Positions 35,283 through 45,250 of a stretch of 64,000 nucleotides of DNA are shown one piece after another (position 1 is the stretch's first letter; every line of letters starts with the position of its first letter). The stretch covers positions 206,339-270,338 of the forward strand of contig NZ_JAEACF010000002.1 of NCBI RefSeq assembly GCF_016401385.1, read 5' to 3'. The notes beneath the pieces were generated by a model. That model did no database searches. It had not been told where the DNA came from and was given only the letters and a program-made list of their open reading frames with translations. The DNA is from Fictibacillus halophilus (lineage in GTDB: Bacteria > Bacillota > Bacilli > Bacillales > Fictibacillaceae). The position numbers and the translations under genes were made by a program.

Positions 35283-36494
35283 TTATTTACGATAAATATG
35301 CACAAACGGTTCTTCTTGCGTTGTTTCGTCCTTTACGATGAGCGCCTCTGGCTGATCGACAGCTGAACCGATATATACTTCTACTGGCACATTCGGCAGC
35401 TCGCCTAGTGCAGACGTCGCCACGAACTGGGTAAAGGAGATGATCTCTGCTTTACCGCGGAACTGAACAGGAATCTCTAGCGTCATACGCTCTAGGTTAC
35501 CGTCTTTATAGTAGCCTTTCCCGATTACGCCGATATAGTTAGGAAAATACTCCTGAACCTTTGATTTAAAAGTGGTGAACTTTTCGTAGTCACTTCGCTT
35601 CTTTTTTGAAGCTGCGTCAGATGGGAACAGCACATAATCTTCATCTACGTCTTCCCATGAACTTACTGAGCTGCTTCCTTTTTTCACAACGCCTGAAGCA
35701 AAGAAGTTTCCAGGTGTTACAGAATCACGTTCTTCTTCTTGATATAGAGCAAATACGATCGGCACATCTTTAAGCTTTGGATCTGTGCGCAAACGGCTTG
35801 CCACTTGTCCAGCTATTTTCTGTGCTTCTTGTTTCACTTTTTCACGCTCAAGCTTAACTTCACCAGGATAGATCAAGCCTTGTTGGTTAACGTCATAGTA
35901 GTACGTGGAGTTAAAGGATAACCCGACTACCACACCGCCAAGCTTTACTTTTCCATCACCGCTCTGAACGAGGTAGTTATGCTCAAGAACATACGAAAGA
36001 TATTTAGGGTTGTTCTTGTTTGCTTCTAGCATCTTATCTTTGTAGCCTGGGTCACCTTCGTCTACTTTTACACCTAGCTTAGGATTCAATCCTGTTTGGT
36101 CTAGCTTGCTCTTGCTTTTTCCAGGCTCTTCATCTGCTCTCTTCAGCCAATTCGTTACTGTTGGCTCATTGAGATATTGTCCTTCTTGGAAAAAGTACTT
36201 GTCTGTACTGAATGTGTCTTGAGCGATGCGCATCAAGCCCATCTCAAACTCGTTGATATCAAGCCGGTTATCAACGCCATAACGAATTACACCACGAGCA
36301 CCACCTGGTTCGAACGGAAAAATACTTCGATAGTACTTTTCACCAGTGTTAATTTCCCCTGTTATAATCGCTTTCTCATCTTTTTTGCCCTTTTCTTGCA
36401 CGATCTTTTCTTCTTTTTCCAGCTCATCGCCACCCCAGCAGCCGGTCAAAAGCAGTAAAGTACTTAAGAAAAGGAGCCCAACCCGTTTCATCAT
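35283..36494 (-). CDS. CamS-family sex-pheromone-precursor lipoprotein (YerH)
   Basis: About 403 residues with a lipoprotein signal (lipobox LLLTGC) and a CamS domain through the rest. Enterococcal and staphylococcal relatives release a peptide pheromone from the signal peptide; the body of the protein has no settled function. Here the pheromone-like segment would be in GLLFLSTLLLLTG. I use ATG 36494, eight bases after GAGGAG, over the GTG at 36503 that overlaps the site. It is last in pcrB-pcrA-ligA-camS, as in B. subtilis. Confidence 0.9.
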   Translation of the reverse strand: MMKRVGLLFLSTLLLLTGCWGGDELEKEEKIVQEKGKKDEKAIITGEINTGEKYYRSIFPFEPGGARGVIRYGVDNRLDINEFEMGLMRIAQDTFSTDKYFFQEGQYLNEPTVTNWLKRADEEPGKSKSKLDQTGLNPKLGVKVDEGDPGYKDKMLEANKNNPKYLSYVLEHNYLVQSGDGKVKLGGVVVGLSFNSTYYYDVNQQGLIYPGEVKLEREKVKQEAQKIAGQVASRLRTDPKLKDVPIVFALYQEEERDSVTPGNFFASGVVKKGSSSVSSWEDVDEDYVLFPSDAASKKKRSDYEKFTTFKSKVQEYFPNYIGVIGKGYYKDGNLERMTLEIPVQFRGKAEIISFTQFVATSALGELPNVPVEVYIGSAVDQPEALIVKDETTQEEPFVHIYRK

Positions 36495-36536
36495 TACGGA
36501 CACTCCTCTAGTATTGTTGGTTAGCTCTCGCCAATC

Positions 36537-38564
<2,028 letters not shown>

Positions 38565-40811
38565 TTACGCTTTTTCAATCGGGGCAAATTTAGCAAGCAG
38601 TCTTTTCACACCTACAGGCTGCGGAAACGCGATGTCGAGTTCCATTGAATCTCCTGAACCACGCATGCTTACAACGGTCCCTGTTTCCCATTTGCGGTGT
38701 TTGACTTTGTCGCCTACTCTCCATTCCAGTTTCTCCCCACCAGAAGATTGATAGACAGGTGTAACCATTTTCTTTTTCGGTGCCATGAACGATGGCGTAG
38801 CTCCTCCACCCGAGCGAGCACTCGCTCCCCACGGCACAGATGGTTTCTCTTTAACTTCGGTTTCGATAAGATCTTCTGGAATCTCAGCGATAAAACGAGA
38901 TTCCGGATTTGTCGTCGTACGTCCATAAAGGGTACGCATTCTAGCATTTGTTAAGAATAATTCTTCTTCCGCACGTGTGATCCCAACATATGCGAGACGA
39001 CGTTCTTCTTCCATCTCATTCTCTTCAAAAAGAGCACGGCTATGCGGGAATACCCCTTCTTCAAGACCCATCAAGAAGACCATCGGAAACTCCAGACCTT
39101 TTGCAGAGTGAAGGGTCATCAGTACGACAGATTCTTTCGGCTTATCATCTGCTGCATCTTCATCGAGCTTATCAATATCTGCAACAAGTGCAAGATCAGT
39201 TAAGAACGCGATCAATGATTTATCATCTTGTTTCTTTTCAAAGTCTTGCGTAACAGAAATAAACTCGTCGATGTTCTCTAAACGGCTTTGTGCTTCGATC
39301 GTTTTCTCAGCTTTTAGCGCATCACGATAGCCCGTCTTGCTAAGCACTTCTTCTGTTAGTTCAGTCACAGAAAGAAATTCCTGCTGACGCGTCCAGTTCG
39401 TAACAAACTCTGAAAACTCTCTTAAAGAGTTTGTTGCACGTGCACTAAGACCAATCTGTTCAACTTCTTGAAGCGCTTGATACATGGAAAGATCATTGTT
39501 TGCCGCATACTGTGCCACTTTATCCATAGAAGACGCACCAATCCCGCGCTTCGGTACATTTACGATACGTTGCAGTGAAATATCATCGTCTGGATTCGAT
39601 ATCAATCGAAGATACGCTAAGATGTCTTTAATCTCTTTTCTATCATAGAACTTTGTGCCGCCGACGATATTGTACGGAATGTTCGACTTAATCAAAACTT
39701 CCTCAATAACACGAGATTGAGCATTTGTTCGATACAGGATTGCGATGTCATTATACGAACGTTTGCCTGATGATACGGCTTCACGAATCTTACCTGTTAC
39801 GTAATAGCTCTCACCTTGCTCATCATCGCCTTGGTAGTACGTGATGCTTGCGCCATCCGTATTATCTGTCCAAAGATTCTTTGGCTTACGGTTCATGTTG
39901 TTTTCGATCACTTTATTGGCTGCTTGAAGAATCTTTTTCGTAGAACGATAGTTTTGCTCTAATAGGATAACTTCAGCATCATTGTAGTCTTTTTCAAACG
40001 ATAGAATGTTCGCGATATCTGCGCCACGCCAGCCATAGATAGACTGATCAGAGTCTCCTACCACACAAAGGTTGCGGAATCGATCAGCTAGCATTTTAAC
40101 GAGCATATATTGCGCTCTGTTCGTATCTTGATACTCATCCACATGAATATATTGAAACTTGCGTTGATAGAACTCGAGCACTTCAGGTACTTTTGCGAAA
40201 AGCTGGATCGTCGTCATGATCAGATCATCAAAATCTAACGCCTGGTTCTTACGCAGTCGCTTTTCATAGCCTTCATAAACTTCCTGAACAACACCTTCAA
40301 AGTGCCCGTTCGCCACTTTCGCAAAATCTGCTGCTGTTTTTAGTTCGTTCTTTAAAGAGGAAATCGCGCTTAAAATTCCACGAGGTTCGTATTTTTTCGG
40401 ATCATAGTTCAGATCTTTCAATACCGCTTTTACAACAGACAATTGATCTGTCGCATCTAAGATCGTAAAGTTACGGTTAATTCCGATTCGATCGATATCA
40501 CGACGCAAAATGCGTACGCACATGGAGTGGAACGTAGAAATCCAGATCTCTTCTGCTACTGGTCCTGTAATCTTTGCGACCCTTTCCTTCATCTCTCGTG
40601 CTGCTTTATTTGTAAACGTGATCGCAAGAATGTTCCATGGAGCCACTTCTTTTTCCATCATTAAATAAGCGATACGGTGAGTTAATACTCTCGTCTTACC
40701 GCTTCCCGCACCAGCCATCAATAACAACGGCCCGTCTGTATGTTTTACTGCCGCTTTCTGCTCAGGATTCAGTCCTGATAATAGCTTTTCAATCATTTGA
40801 TGCATACTCAT
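38565..40811 (-). CDS. pcrA: ATP-dependent DNA helicase PcrA (UvrD/Rep family)
   Basis: A 3'-5' helicase that removes RecA, works in nucleotide excision repair and clears replication conflicts. 748 residues: Walker [10 protein letters not shown] (about 33), motif Ia [14 protein letters not shown], motif [10 protein letters not shown], motif [17 protein letters not shown], motif [19 protein letters not shown] and [11 protein letters not shown]. The C-terminal Tudor-like RNA-polymerase-binding segment ([19 protein letters not shown]) is present. ATG 40811 after GGGCGGTGA. Confidence 0.97.
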   Translation of the reverse strand: MSMHQMIEKLLSGLNPEQKAAVKHTDGPLLLMAGAGSGKTRVLTHRIAYLMMEKEVAPWNILAITFTNKAAREMKERVAKITGPVAEEIWISTFHSMCVRILRRDIDRIGINRNFTILDATDQLSVVKAVLKDLNYDPKKYEPRGILSAISSLKNELKTAADFAKVANGHFEGVVQEVYEGYEKRLRKNQALDFDDLIMTTIQLFAKVPEVLEFYQRKFQYIHVDEYQDTNRAQYMLVKMLADRFRNLCVVGDSDQSIYGWRGADIANILSFEKDYNDAEVILLEQNYRSTKKILQAANKVIENNMNRKPKNLWTDNTDGASITYYQGDDEQGESYYVTGKIREAVSSGKRSYNDIAILYRTNAQSRVIEEVLIKSNIPYNIVGGTKFYDRKEIKDILAYLRLISNPDDDISLQRIVNVPKRGIGASSMDKVAQYAANNDLSMYQALQEVEQIGLSARATNSLREFSEFVTNWTRQQEFLSVTELTEEVLSKTGYRDALKAEKTIEAQSRLENIDEFISVTQDFEKKQDDKSLIAFLTDLALVADIDKLDEDAADDKPKESVVLMTLHSAKGLEFPMVFLMGLEEGVFPHSRALFEENEMEEERRLAYVGITRAEEELFLTNARMRTLYGRTTTNPESRFIAEIPEDLIETEVKEKPSVPWGASARSGGGATPSFMAPKKKMVTPVYQSSGGEKLEWRVGDKVKHRKWETGTVVSMRGSGDSMELDIAFPQPVGVKRLLAKFAPIEKA

Positions 40812-40879
40812 TCTTCATTCACCGCCCGAACATATATTCTTATTTTTATTCTCACTCATTTTTGAGATTTTATCAACTT

Positions 40880-41563
40880 TTACTTAACCGCTTCAACCGT
40901 TTCAATCGCCGCGTTTACATCGTCGTAAATAACGTTTCCGACAACAACTGTATCCGCAAACTCTGCCATCTCTCTTGCTTGTTCAGCCGAATGAATGCCG
41001 CCTCCATAATAGAGGATCGTGTTTTCAAGTGCGCCCTTTACTTGGCGAACGATTTCGACATCACCGTATTTGCCGCTGTATTCCAAATAAAAGATCGGAA
41101 GCTTAAACATTTTTTCGGCCAAGCGGGCATATGCTACAACATCATCTGCCGAGAGATCACTGTCGGCACTCGAACGTTTTGCAGCCGCACAATCTGGATT
41201 TAAGATGCAATACCCTTCTGTAAGAATCTCGTCCCAGTTCATGATGTCGCCAAATTCTTTTAGTGCTTCTGTATGAAGCCCCGTAATGAAGTTAGCATCC
41301 TTTGCATTTAATACGGTAGGAATATAGTAAAAATCGAATCCTGGTGTAAGTGATTCGATATTAGATACTTCAAGCACACAAGGAACCGCAAATCTGCGTA
41401 TTCGTGACATAAGGTCTAACGTATTATCAAGCGTTACGCCACTGGATCCCCCGACGATAACAGCGTCCGTTCCGCTCTCACAGATCTTTTCCAGGTCACT
41501 GTCACTGATCTCTTTATCAGGGTCTAGCTTAAACACATGCTTCCATTTTCGATAATCAAACAT
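40880..41563 (-). CDS. pcrB: Heptaprenylglyceryl phosphate synthase PcrB
   Basis: Joins heptaprenyl diphosphate to sn-glycerol-1-phosphate, giving an archaeal-type ether lipid found in Bacillaceae. 227 residues, a TIM barrel with [44 protein letters not shown] and the phosphate-binding YYGGGIHS and [11 protein letters not shown] 41563 follows AAAGGAAGA and gives the standard N terminus (MFDYRKW); the frame runs 14 codons further with no site. A TATAAT -10 lies at 41633-41638 with a weak -35. Confidence 0.93.
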   Translation of the reverse strand: MFDYRKWKHVFKLDPDKEISDSDLEKICESGTDAVIVGGSSGVTLDNTLDLMSRIRRFAVPCVLEVSNIESLTPGFDFYYIPTVLNAKDANFITGLHTEALKEFGDIMNWDEILTEGYCILNPDCAAAKRSSADSDLSADDVVAYARLAEKMFKLPIFYLEYSGKYGDVEIVRQVKGALENTILYYGGGIHSAEQAREMAEFADTVVVGNVIYDDVNAAIETVEAVK

Positions 41564-41717
41564 TGTGTTCTTCCTTTCATGTTTAGAAACACCCGTGCCT
41601 GCCATTTTAACAAGCCAGTTCTGTACTTCTGCATTATAACAAAAATAAGGTTCTCACTCTATGATTCATCATGTGGAAAGATTGTGAAGTTCATACTGCT
41701 TTTTGGGAGGAATAGCT

Positions 41718-42257
41718 ATGCTTATGTGGCATATCGACGACGAAATCATGCTAAAGCAAGCAGACGTTAAAGAATCCGATAACATCTATAGATTGCTAGA
41801 GAAATCACGTCATCATCTTGGACCGTGGATCAGCTGGGTCGATTATACCCAATCTAGCGGTGAGATGCGGCAGTTCATAAAAACGGTGAACAAAAAGATG
41901 AAAGACCAGACAGATGTTGTTCTTTTTATTTGGTATCGCGGACAAGTAGCTGGCTCTGTTGCTTTATATGATATTAAGTGGCACAACCAGTCTGGTATGC
42001 TTGGTTATTGGGTGGGTACAGGATTCGAAGGTCATGGAATCGCACAGCGGGCAGTAAAAGGAATGCTTATGTACGCCTATTACACGTTGATGCTGAATCG
42101 CGTGGAGCTGCGTGCTGCGGTTCAAAACGAAAAAAGCATCAAGCTCGCCCGCCGACTAGGCTTCCAAGCGGAAGGCGTTGTCAGGCAGGCAGAATGGATT
42201 CGCGGAAACTGCCGCGACCAAGTCCAGATGAGCTTGATGAAGAATGAACTTCATTAA
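41718..42257 (+). CDS. GNAT acetyltransferase, RimL/YdaF type
   Basis: 179 residues of the RimJ/RimL group, which acetylate N termini of ribosomal proteins or small amines with acetyl-CoA. LGYWVGTGFEGHGIAQRAVKG carries the CoA pyrophosphate loop, LRAAVQNEKSIKLARRLGF and EGVVRQAEWIRG follow as in YdaF. ATG after GGGAGGA. Its end overlaps the convergent reductase gene by four bases with no terminator between. This gene, the reductase and the marR gene sit between yerC and pcrB, which are adjacent in B. subtilis. Confidence 0.88.
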   Translation: MLMWHIDDEIMLKQADVKESDNIYRLLEKSRHHLGPWISWVDYTQSSGEMRQFIKTVNKKMKDQTDVVLFIWYRGQVAGSVALYDIKWHNQSGMLGYWVGTGFEGHGIAQRAVKGMLMYAYYTLMLNRVELRAAVQNEKSIKLARRLGFQAEGVVRQAEWIRGNCRDQVQMSLMKNELH

Positions 42258-42784
42258 ATTTCAGGATTTAAAACGTGAGTGACATATTCTTGTGCGCTTT
42301 GTTCTAACGCTACTTCTGACGCACGAATCGCGCTATGAAAAACGAATGGCGAGATGTAACGAGTTCCGATCAAGTTAGAAGTCGCTTGGAACGGACGAAG
42401 CAATTCGCTGATCGTATAGTGGTTGTAGCCGCCAGCTTTATAAGAGAAGTCTGGTCCTCCTGTTGAAATCGCAAGTACTAACTCTTTTCCATGTAATGCG
42501 TCGCCTCCAGGACCATAAGCCCAACCGAACGCTAGTACTTGATCTTGCCATTCTTTTAAAAGTGAAGGTGAGCTGTACCAGTAGAACGGAAATTGTAACA
42601 CGATGCGATCGTGTTGAAGCAACATGCGCTGTTCTTCTTCAACGTTGATTTTTCCGTCCGGATACAGATCGTAAAGTTTTCGAACCGTAACATGGTCCTG
42701 TTTCTCTATTTCCTCAGCCCATCTTTTATTTACTGTAGAGTTCTGTAGATTCGGATGTGCGATAATGACGAGTGTCTTTTTCAT
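42254..42784 (-). CDS. NAD(P)H oxidoreductase, flavodoxin-2 / quinone reductase (YwrO/KefF-like)
   Basis: 176 residues of the flavodoxin-like NQO family. LVIIAHPNLQNSTVNKRWAEEI opens the FMN fold, IVLQFPFYWYSSPSLLKEWQDQVL binds the flavin, and LAFGWAYGPGG and LAISTGGP complete it. Two-electron quinone reduction is likely. ATG after AAAGGAGATCT. The marR-family gene upstream is on the same strand; between them is repeat copy B and a promoter with a half operator, giving a leader of about 235 bases. Confidence 0.87.
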   Translation of the reverse strand: MKKTLVIIAHPNLQNSTVNKRWAEEIEKQDHVTVRKLYDLYPDGKINVEEEQRMLLQHDRIVLQFPFYWYSSPSLLKEWQDQVLAFGWAYGPGGDALHGKELVLAISTGGPDFSYKAGGYNHYTISELLRPFQATSNLIGTRYISPFVFHSAIRASEVALEQSAQEYVTHVLNPEI

Positions 42785-42838
42785 TGATAGATCTCCTTTT
42801 TTAGGCTGTTTTCGTTTGCATTGAAGCTTGTGTAAGTA

Positions 42839-42967
42839 GTTGATTTACACTCCAGGTCGCTCGCTTTCCACGGGGCGTACGGTGAGCCTCCTGCCGCTAC
42901 GCGCCTTTAGGAGTCTCCACCTGGCCGCTCGTCCCGTAGGAGTCGGCAACCTTGCGTTACAATCAAC
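42839..42967 (-). repeat. 129-bp interspersed repeat, copy B
   Basis: Inverted relative to copies A and C: begins GTTGATTTACACTCC and ends GTTACAATCAAC, with the CGGTGAGCCTCC and GAGTCTCCACCTGG blocks inside. It lies in the transcribed leader of the reductase gene, between its promoter and start codon. Confidence 0.85.
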
Positions 42968-43026
42968 TTGCAATGACGAGGGTATAAAAGATTTAAAAGC
43001 AACAAATGCTGCAGAAAAGGAGCCTT

Positions 43027-43061
43027 ATACTAATAAAATGACATTTGCTTGTACAAACAAC
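43027..43061 (-). promoter_or_regulatory. Reductase-gene promoter with MarR half-operator
   Basis: Minus strand -35 TTGTAC (43051-43056), 18 bases, -10 TAGTAT (43027-43032). GTTGTTTGTACAA at 43049-43061 repeats most of the palindrome found at the marR promoter and covers the -35. Confidence 0.55.
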
Positions 43062-43084
43062 TCAAATGATAAAGATGAGAGCTC

Positions 43085-43507
43085 TTATGACTCGAGCTGC
43101 CCTGCTGCTAGATGTGTGGCTTTTGTGAGTGCTTTTCCTTCTTCTTCTCCTAAAAGATCGGAGTATGTTTGGTAAAGATCTTTCCATGCTTTTTCGAGAT
43201 CTGTTTGAATCTCAATGCCCGCTTGTGTCGGATGGATGTGCGACATCTTTCCTTGGACCTTACGCTCTGCAAGTCCCTTAACAACAAGCTTATCCACAAA
43301 TCTTGTAATCGTACTTGGTGTCATGTGTAGTTCTTCCGCCAATTCCGATTGAGAAATTCCAGGTTTGTTGTTTACGAGCATCATCATAAAGCCATGAGTA
43401 GGCGTAATGCCAGTTGGTCTAAACGATTCCTCAGCCATTTTCGATATCACGCGAGAAAGTTTGTTCACGGTAAAATATAAACAGTTTTCTAGATACTTTT
43501 CGGGCAT
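43085..43507 (-). CDS. MarR-family transcriptional regulator
   Basis: 140-residue winged-helix regulator. The recognition segment is GISQSELAEELHMTPSTITRFVDKLVVKGL and the wing RKVQGKMSHIHPT. The N terminus KYLENCLYFTVNKLSRVISK forms the dimer helix; the single Cys at about residue 7 might sense thiol-reactive compounds, as in YodB- or OhrR-like proteins, though placement alone is weak evidence. ATG after AAGAGGTG. It should control itself and the reductase through TGTACA-centred sites. Confidence 0.88.
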   Translation of the reverse strand: MPEKYLENCLYFTVNKLSRVISKMAEESFRPTGITPTHGFMMMLVNNKPGISQSELAEELHMTPSTITRFVDKLVVKGLAERKVQGKMSHIHPTQAGIEIQTDLEKAWKDLYQTYSDLLGEEEGKALTKATHLAAGQLES

Positions 43508-43533
43508 TTTAGCACCTCTTTTACATCATTATT

Positions 43534-43578
43534 GTTGTTTGTACATACAACTATAAATTGTAGTGTGATTTCTGTCAA
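43534..43578 (-). promoter_or_regulatory. marR promoter with 18-bp operator
   Basis: Minus strand -35 TTGACA (43573-43578), 17 bases, -10 TATAGT (43550-43555), then at once the near-perfect palindrome GTTGTATGTACAAACAAC (43534-43551). Strong autoregulation layout. Confidence 0.8.
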
Positions 43579-43597
43579 TATTTTAAGTATATAAGGG

Positions 43598-43626
43598 TCC
43601 TTGGCTGTCGCCAAGTTTACATTTTA
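43598..43626 (+). repeat. CTTGGC-N4-GCCAAG hairpin element
   Basis: CTTGGC-TGTC-GCCAAG (43600-43615) followed by TTTACATTTT. The same form, CTTGGC-N4-GCCAAGTTTCCTTTTT, occurs at 63.2 kb. It terminates no visible plus-strand gene. Confidence 0.55.
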
Positions 43627-43660
43627 GTGTTTTACAAGGGGGTAAGTCTACCGTGCTGGC

Positions 43661-43765
43661 TTGAATCCTAAAGTTTATGCTCTCAATCCACAAGTTTGGG
43701 TGCTCAATCCACGAGTTTTAGGGTTGAATCCTAAAGTTTTTACAGTTTATCCACGAGTCTACAAT
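43661..43765. repeat. Tandem 21-bp repeat array, 5 units (array 3)
   Basis: Units of 21 bases start at 43661, 43682, 43703, 43724 and 43745. Two forms alternate: TTGAATCCTAAAGTTT and CTCAATCCACGAGTTT; a sixth degenerate unit may follow. The 354-base gap 43508-43861 also holds the marR promoter, a hairpin element and the yerC terminator. Confidence 0.85.
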
Positions 43766-43826
43766 CCTCGACATCTATCGACAAGCCTAAAACTACTCCC
43801 GCTACATACACTACCCTCACAAAATA

Positions 43827-43858
43827 CAAAAAACCCACCTCTCAGGCAGGTTTTCGTC
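43827..43858 (-). terminator. Terminator of yerABC
   Basis: AAAACC-GCC/GG-GGTTTT arms with a short loop and TTTTTTGTATTTTG after on the minus strand, directly beyond yerC. Confidence 0.8.
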
Positions 43859-43861
43859 TCA

Positions 43862-44167
43862 TTATTTTGCTTCTTCTTCTTCATGAACGCGGTCGAGTAC
43901 CATCGCGTATGCGTCGTTTCCAAAATTCAAGCAACGTTTTACACGTGAGATGGTCGCTGTGCTCGCTCCTGTTTCACTCTCGATCTTGTGATAGGTTTTT
44001 CCTTCACGAAGCATGCGCGCTACTTCAAGTCGCTGCGCCAAAGATTGAATCTCGTTCATCGTACAAAGATCATCAAAGAATCGATAGCATTCTTCCATAT
44101 CCTTCAGCGATAAAACCGATTCAAAAAGCTGATCTAGTGCTTTTCCTCGTAGTTTATCAATTTGCAT
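43862..44167 (-). CDS. yerC: YerC/YecD family TrpR-like regulator
   Basis: 101 residues of the TrpR-superfamily YerC family. The helix-turn-helix is REGKTYHKIESETGASTATISRVKRCL. The N-terminal helices LDQLFESVLSLKDMEECYRFFDDL form the dimer. The family is universal in Bacillaceae and reported to influence his gene expression in B. subtilis, though targets here cannot be seen. ATG after AAAGGAG. Last gene of yerA-yerB-yerC. Confidence 0.92.
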   Translation of the reverse strand: MQIDKLRGKALDQLFESVLSLKDMEECYRFFDDLCTMNEIQSLAQRLEVARMLREGKTYHKIESETGASTATISRVKRCLNFGNDAYAMVLDRVHEEEEAK

Positions 44168-44184
44168 GAAACATGCACTCCTTT

Positions 44185-45201
44185 TTATTGCATCTTAACC
44201 GAATCTTCCATTCCACTCGGTACAATGTTAATCCATGTCTTTCCTGGAACGAACGCTCCACCGTCCGGAACGATTCTTCCGTTTTCGTTTTTCCACGAAA
44301 TGTTTTGTGCGACACCATTCTGAATCAGAATCGCATCTCCGCCTGACGTTAAGTTGATCTCTCGTCTGCCGGCATCATCGATTACCCGGTGAGCCGCTTC
44401 AACAATGAATACATTGCTTACCGTAATGGGTGTTTCGGTCTCACGATCTATCGTTGGTTCATTGTTGCTGCTTCTCGCGTACGTCTTCTTTTTGTTAGAG
44501 TACGTAAATCCTACTGTTTCCCCGCCTGGATAGGAAATCATAATCTCTTTTGCAGATGCGCCTTCTATTGTTTTAGCACTTTTACTAGTTAAAAACGAAA
44601 GCATATCCAGATCATCCGATTGCTCTGCGCCGATTTTCTCCATCCCTTTTTGAATATTTTCATAGGTGATGTAAGAGTTATGAGGCGCTTTTCTAAAATC
44701 AGCTCGATTGAAAAGAACACCATCGTAATCCATTCCGTTCAGGTGATCAATCGTTCCGCTATCGAGAATCTCTTTCGCTTCAGGACTGAATCCGTGTGCC
44801 ACGAATAATGAATGATAGCCACGTGAGAGTTCGATGTAATAATCTCTCGCGCTGCGAACTGGTCCTACTACTTCTGGCATCTCACTTTGGAAGATCGCTA
44901 AGAAGCGTGTAAGTTCTCCCTCAGCTAATACTTCGTAAACGATGTCAGCTTTATGAAGTCCAGATTGCGATCGTGCTTTCGGGTGGTTGTTCACCATGAC
45001 CGAAACTGCACGATGATCTACCTCTTCATTCGTTCCCAAGCCAGTGAGTGGATAAACAGAAGAGTACTCCTCTTTTTTTGAATCCGTAGCTTCAGCTTTA
45101 TCTACTTTACCGTCTTCTAAGACTTTATCTGTTGCGTCCTTACATGCAGACAGCGTTAATACCGTGATCATCGCCATCAAGATGATGTACCACTTTTTCA
45201 T
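44185..45201 (-). CDS. yerB: DUF3048 lipoprotein YerB
   Basis: About 338 residues with a lipoprotein signal (MKKWYIILMAMITVLTLSAC). The mature part has the DUF3048 signature PLTGL, VSVMVNNHPKARSQSGLHKADIVYEVLAEGELTRF and GPVRSARDYYIEL, then the C-terminal DUF3048_C lobe with HRVIDDAGRREI. Function unknown; in B. subtilis it is the neighbour of yerA and yerC as here. I use ATG 45201; the GTG at 45210 is too close to AAAGGTA. Confidence 0.9.
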   Translation of the reverse strand: MKKWYIILMAMITVLTLSACKDATDKVLEDGKVDKAEATDSKKEEYSSVYPLTGLGTNEEVDHRAVSVMVNNHPKARSQSGLHKADIVYEVLAEGELTRFLAIFQSEMPEVVGPVRSARDYYIELSRGYHSLFVAHGFSPEAKEILDSGTIDHLNGMDYDGVLFNRADFRKAPHNSYITYENIQKGMEKIGAEQSDDLDMLSFLTSKSAKTIEGASAKEIMISYPGGETVGFTYSNKKKTYARSSNNEPTIDRETETPITVSNVFIVEAAHRVIDDAGRREINLTSGGDAILIQNGVAQNISWKNENGRIVPDGGAFVPGKTWINIVPSGMEDSVKMQ

Positions 45202-45250
45202 TGGGCTCACTACCTTTGTATCGTATTATTTTGCCCAATCCTTTTCTATA

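Noticed and set aside
43661..43948. Protein with a 7-residue NPKV-type repeat
   Set aside because: It is a by-product of a 21-bp tandem array, starts at a TTG without a ribosome site and runs across the yerC terminator and gene.
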